Of a DNA stretch of 64,000 bases, positions 61,690 through 64,000 are shown one piece after another. Each line of letters starts with the position of its first letter. Positions within the stretch are counted from its first letter, which is position 1. This stretch comes from Bradyrhizobium sp. CSS354 (GTDB taxonomy: Bacteria; Pseudomonadota; Alphaproteobacteria; Rhizobiales; Xanthobacteraceae), in NCBI RefSeq assembly GCF_029051725.1, contig NZ_JAACFU010000002.1:496001-560000 (forward strand), read 5' to 3'. The notes under the pieces are model-generated. The model was not told the origin of the DNA. It saw only the letters and a program-made list of their open reading frames with translations, and did no database searches. The position numbers were made by a program, and so were the translations under genes.

Positions 61690-61925
61690 ACACCTTGCCC
61701 AATCCGACGTCGTCCTCGCTGGATTTCCGCCTCGACGGGTGCCGCCCTTCGAGCGATACAGGTCGAGTGTCGGTCCCGCCGAAATAGAGCGGATCGATGT
61801 GATTCCTTCGCTGCGCTCAATGGTCGTCATGTTCGCTCAATGATCGTCATGTCCGACAGGGCTGAATTCCGCGCATGGTAGATGTCGTCGGTGACTTCGA
61901 AGATCGATCAGCCGCTGTCCCTGTG
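61690..61925 (-). pseudogene. Second alkyl-sulfatase (SdsA1/Bds1-type) remnant
   Basis: On the minus strand one frame reads IFEVTDDIYHARNSALSDMT then IIER; after a stop the neighbouring frame resumes MTTIERSEGIT and another gives SIDPL. This matches the alkyl-sulfatase segment seen intact at 33773-34129 (LFEIVEGIYQVRN, MTIIEGSEGIT, IVDPL). A 20-bp tandem duplication (61814-61853) inside it causes the frame break. The catalytic domain is absent. Confidence 0.65.
61814..61853. repeat. 20-bp tandem duplication inside the alkyl-sulfatase remnant
   Basis: CGCTCAATGGTCGTCATGTT (61814-61833) is followed directly by CGCTCAATGATCGTCATGTC (61834-61853), two differences. Twenty is not a multiple of three, so the duplication shifts the reading frame of the former gene. 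Confidence 0.8.
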
Positions 61926-62060
61926 TCTGGGGCAGGCATGCAAGATCCCAGGCGCGACGAGACTTGATATGGAAAGCTTGACGAAAACCTTCACTGTCAT
62001 ACTCATCTCCAGTGGGACCAAATTCGTAGTGGTAAGTCCGCAAGCCGCAGGTATCGTGGG

Positions 62061-62381
62061 TCAGTTCAAATAGGCCAGGGCCTCCTGTTCCAGTTCGGCG
62101 ACGATCTGTTCGTACTCCGCTGCCTTCCGGTTCCCGTCGGGGTCTCCGACGCGAGCTGCGTGTTGCCAATGCCGAAGCGCTCTCATCGCCTCCTCATGAT
62201 CCGCGCAAACTGCTCTGAACTGAGCGTCACGCATAAAGCGGCGCCGAATTTCGAGTTCGCGCTGCGGGAAGCGGGCCACTATCGAGCGGACTTCTTCCAT
62301 GGAACGAAAACCGTGCAAGCACCATGCATCGCCAAGCTCACTCGCTGTGCAAGCGGGGTCAAGGTACGAACATGTTCGCAC
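62061..62381 (-). CDS. Small cytoplasmic protein of unknown function
   Basis: A 106-residue frame; the conserved-looking part begins MEEVRSIVARFPQRELEIRR (ATG 62300, 79 residues) and continues AQFRAVCADHEEAMRALRHW to a Leu/Glu-rich end EALAYLN. It is strongly helical and charged. Similar short proteins occur in Bradyrhizobium genomes, without known function. No good ribosome binding site was seen for either start. It is divergent from the TPR gene. Confidence 0.65.
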   Translation of the reverse strand: MRTCSYLDPACTASELGDAWCLHGFRSMEEVRSIVARFPQRELEIRRRFMRDAQFRAVCADHEEAMRALRHWQHAARVGDPDGNRKAAEYEQIVAELEQEALAYLN

Positions 62382-62540
62382 CTATCACCGTATGAGTGCA
62401 GGCCGGCTGAACCACAGTACGCTAATGACGCCGTGCCTTAGTCGAGGCCAACTGCGCTTTGTTTGAGCGTGGTGGGACGGATCCTTGCTCCAAATCAAAA
62501 CGGACCATGGGCGCGGCAAACGGCTCGCTTGTGAGTTGCA

Positions 62541-64000
62541 TAAAGCGCTGATAGAAATTATCGTTCCGTCGAGCAATTATGGGCTCGCCAGTCTAATGCG
62601 TGATGTACCCTTGTCTCCTGAGCCGGGAAGCGGTTCTGCGGACTTCGTGGCCGGCGAGGACGCAGAGGTCCCGCCAACACAGATACGTGCCGAGTTGGAA
62701 TGCATTCTCTCGAGCCAGCACTTCCAAGCCAGCGAGCGTCGTCGCGCATTCCTTCGCTTTATTGTTGAGGAGACGCTTGCCGGCCGTGGCGATAGCCTGA
62801 AGGGCTATACTGTTGCCTTGGCCGTATTCGGCCGCAAGGAGACGTTCGATCCTCAAGCTGATCCGGTCGTCCGTCTCGAGGCGCGCCGCTTGCGGCGAGA
62901 CTTGGACAGCTACTATGTAGGCGCCGGACGAGACGATGCCGTGCGTATTGTCGTCCCCAAGGGATCGTATGTTCCTTATTTCGGGTGGTTCGCCCGCTCG
63001 CCCGTACCGCCGTTGATGTCTGCTGATACTGCGCAAGTGAACGGCGCGAAGCGCGTCCGCGATCCAAGGAGGTCCGACCTCTCTTGGAGAGTGCTGATCG
63101 CTGCCGCCTCGGCGGCCATTCTGTCCATTGGGCTCGCCGCGCTGTGGATTTGGATGCCACGATCGCCCCCGCTTGTATCCTCGCGCGAGCCTGCGGTCCT
63201 CCTCATGCCGTTTGAGGCACTGAGCCCTGGAGAAAGTGCGCGCCATTTCGCCGCGGGCATTGGTCAAGAATTGACCAGCAATCTGATTCAGTTTGAAGGC
63301 TTTCGGCTTTTCACCTCGCCGACAGGTGGCGGCCAGCCCCCGAGTTCAGCCGCCGCGCAATTCGGCAACGGCCTTGACGTTGTCTACGCCATCAGCGGAA
63401 GCGTGCAAACTAATGCCGACGAAGTGCGGGTGACGACAACTGTATCAAACGCGAGCAACAGGGAGATAGTTTGGGCGCGAACATACACCCGATCGGCCGA
63501 TCCCCGATTGCTCATGGAGACTCAAAAGGAACTCGCGGGCGAAATTGCGGGTCTCATCGGCCAACCGTCGGGCGTGCTGCGGAACGACATTCGCAACAGC
63601 CCGTCCCCGCGCAGCATGGCAAGCTACAACTGCGTGTTGCGGGCTTATGAATATCAGCGCACTTTCTCGCATGCGCTTTTCGCTCCTGTCATGGAGTGTC
63701 TCAAGGAAACCGTTCGACGGGATCCCCGATACAGTGACGCATGGGCGATGCTCGGATGGCTGCATGTTCACGCGGGACGCCTGGGCTACACCGGGGCCGG
63801 CAATACTCAAAAGGAATACGCCGAAGCTCTGGAAGCAACGTCGCGCGCGGTCAAGCTCCAGCAAAATAGTCCCCTTGCGCTGAAAGCCCTTGCCGCGACT
63901 TATCATTTTTTGGGCCGCTATGAAGAAAGTGATCGCATTAGCCGACAAGCGATCCGACTCAATCCGAACGATCCCGATGCGCTCGGCCAGTTCGGTTGGC
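62541..64000 (+). repeat. Right copy of the long direct repeat
   Basis: Matches 31193-32652 at a constant offset of 31,348 bp up to the window edge. Differences are confined to the first ~230 bp of the repeat. The upstream sequence is not shared with the left copy. Confidence 0.85.
62596..64000 (+). CDS. TPR/FLRFIVEETLAGR-domain protein, second copy (cut by window edge)
   Basis: The first 468 codons of a protein nearly identical to the one at 31248-33020. Changes are limited to the first ~60 residues (for example SADFVAGEDAEV against SVDVVAREDAEV and HFQASERRR against HFPASERRR). The remainder, covering the membrane helix and TolB-N-like and TPR parts, is identical as far as visible. As in the first copy, the frame is open upstream of the ATG, so the start is uncertain. 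Confidence 0.82.
   Translation, partial: MRDVPLSPEPGSGSADFVAGEDAEVPPTQIRAELECILSSQHFQASERRRAFLRFIVEETLAGRGDSLKGYTVALAVFGRKETFDPQADPVVRLEARRLRRDLDSYYVGAGRDDAVRIVVPKGSYVPYFGWFARSPVPPLMSADTAQVNGAKRVRDPRRSDLSWRVLIAAASAAILSIGLAALWIWMPRSPPLVSSREPAVLLMPFEALSPGESARHFAAGIGQELTSNLIQFEGFRLFTSPTGGGQPPSSAAAQFGNGLDVVYAISGSVQTNADEVRVTTTVSNASNREIVWARTYTRSADPRLLMETQKELAGEIAGLIGQPSGVLRNDIRNSPSPRSMASYNCVLRAYEYQRTFSHALFAPVMECLKETVRRDPRYSDAWAMLGWLHVHAGRLGYTGAGNTQKEYAEALEATSRAVKLQQNSPLALKALAATYHFLGRYEESDRISRQAIRLNPNDPDALGQFGW

Overview
The window looks like chromosome of a high-GC alphaproteobacterium of the Bradyrhizobium type. The evidence is the many ABC uptake operons with rhizobial-style proteins, Omp25/31-like and SphA-like outer-membrane proteins, DUF6065 and other small secreted families typical of Bradyrhizobium, and GC-rich intergenic hairpins. 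No rRNA, tRNA, CRISPR array or intact transposase was found.

Region 1 (1-10.4 kb) is an amide-utilisation locus. A minus-strand operon runs amidase, FmdA/AmdA-type acetamidase/formamidase, a periplasmic amide/amino-acid-type binding protein, LivHMGF-type transporter, an SDR and the start of a second amidase. Divergent from it is an AmiC-like cytoplasmic sensor overlapping an AmiR-like ANTAR protein. The leader of the amidase operon contains a strong intrinsic terminator (8337-8378) about 100 nt before the first start codon, which is where an AmiR antiterminator should act.

Region 2 (10.4-26.6 kb) holds two uptake/catabolism loci. The first is plus-strand: a sugar/glycerol-phosphate-type ABC transporter, GntR/UTRA regulator, cytoplasmic CSPSR sulfatase, formylglycine-generating enzyme (FGE) and ClC channel, behind a promoter packed with palindromes. 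The second is a GntR, GMC oxidoreductase and mandelate-racemase-type enzyme, divergent from an SsuABC-type transporter, with a palindrome in the shared intergenic region.

Region 3 (26.6-34.4 kb) is gene-poor and eroded. It has small secreted proteins, a frameshifted gene, a CarH/LitR-like B12-binding regulator followed by a small gene whose start lies in two tandem palindromes, a TPR protein gene, and a fragment of an alkyl sulfatase.

Region 4 (34.4-44.8 kb) encodes envelope functions: a fused autotransporter/Omp25-like double barrel, a DUF6065 protein, an SphA-like channel, a class III adenylate cyclase, HlyD plus DUF3302, and DUF1254.

Region 5 (44.9-61.5 kb) is a co-directional minus-strand sulfatase island. 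In transcription order it holds FGE, sulfatase (CTPGR), HAD phosphatase, HdeA-like, FGE, DUF3300, sulfatase (CTAGR), MoxR ATPase, DUF58, DUF4381, VWA (BatA-like), VWA-TPR (BatB/C-like), BatD-like and sulfatase (CTAGR). I regard this as the most interesting system: an AAA+/VWA machine enclosed by exported sulfatases and their activating enzymes, with candidate periplasmic quality-control proteins. The right edge (61.5-64 kb) has a second alkyl-sulfatase remnant and a second, nearly identical copy of the TPR gene, forming a direct repeat 31.35 kb from the first that brackets regions 4 and 5. Sulfate-ester and sulfonate use links regions 2 to 5.
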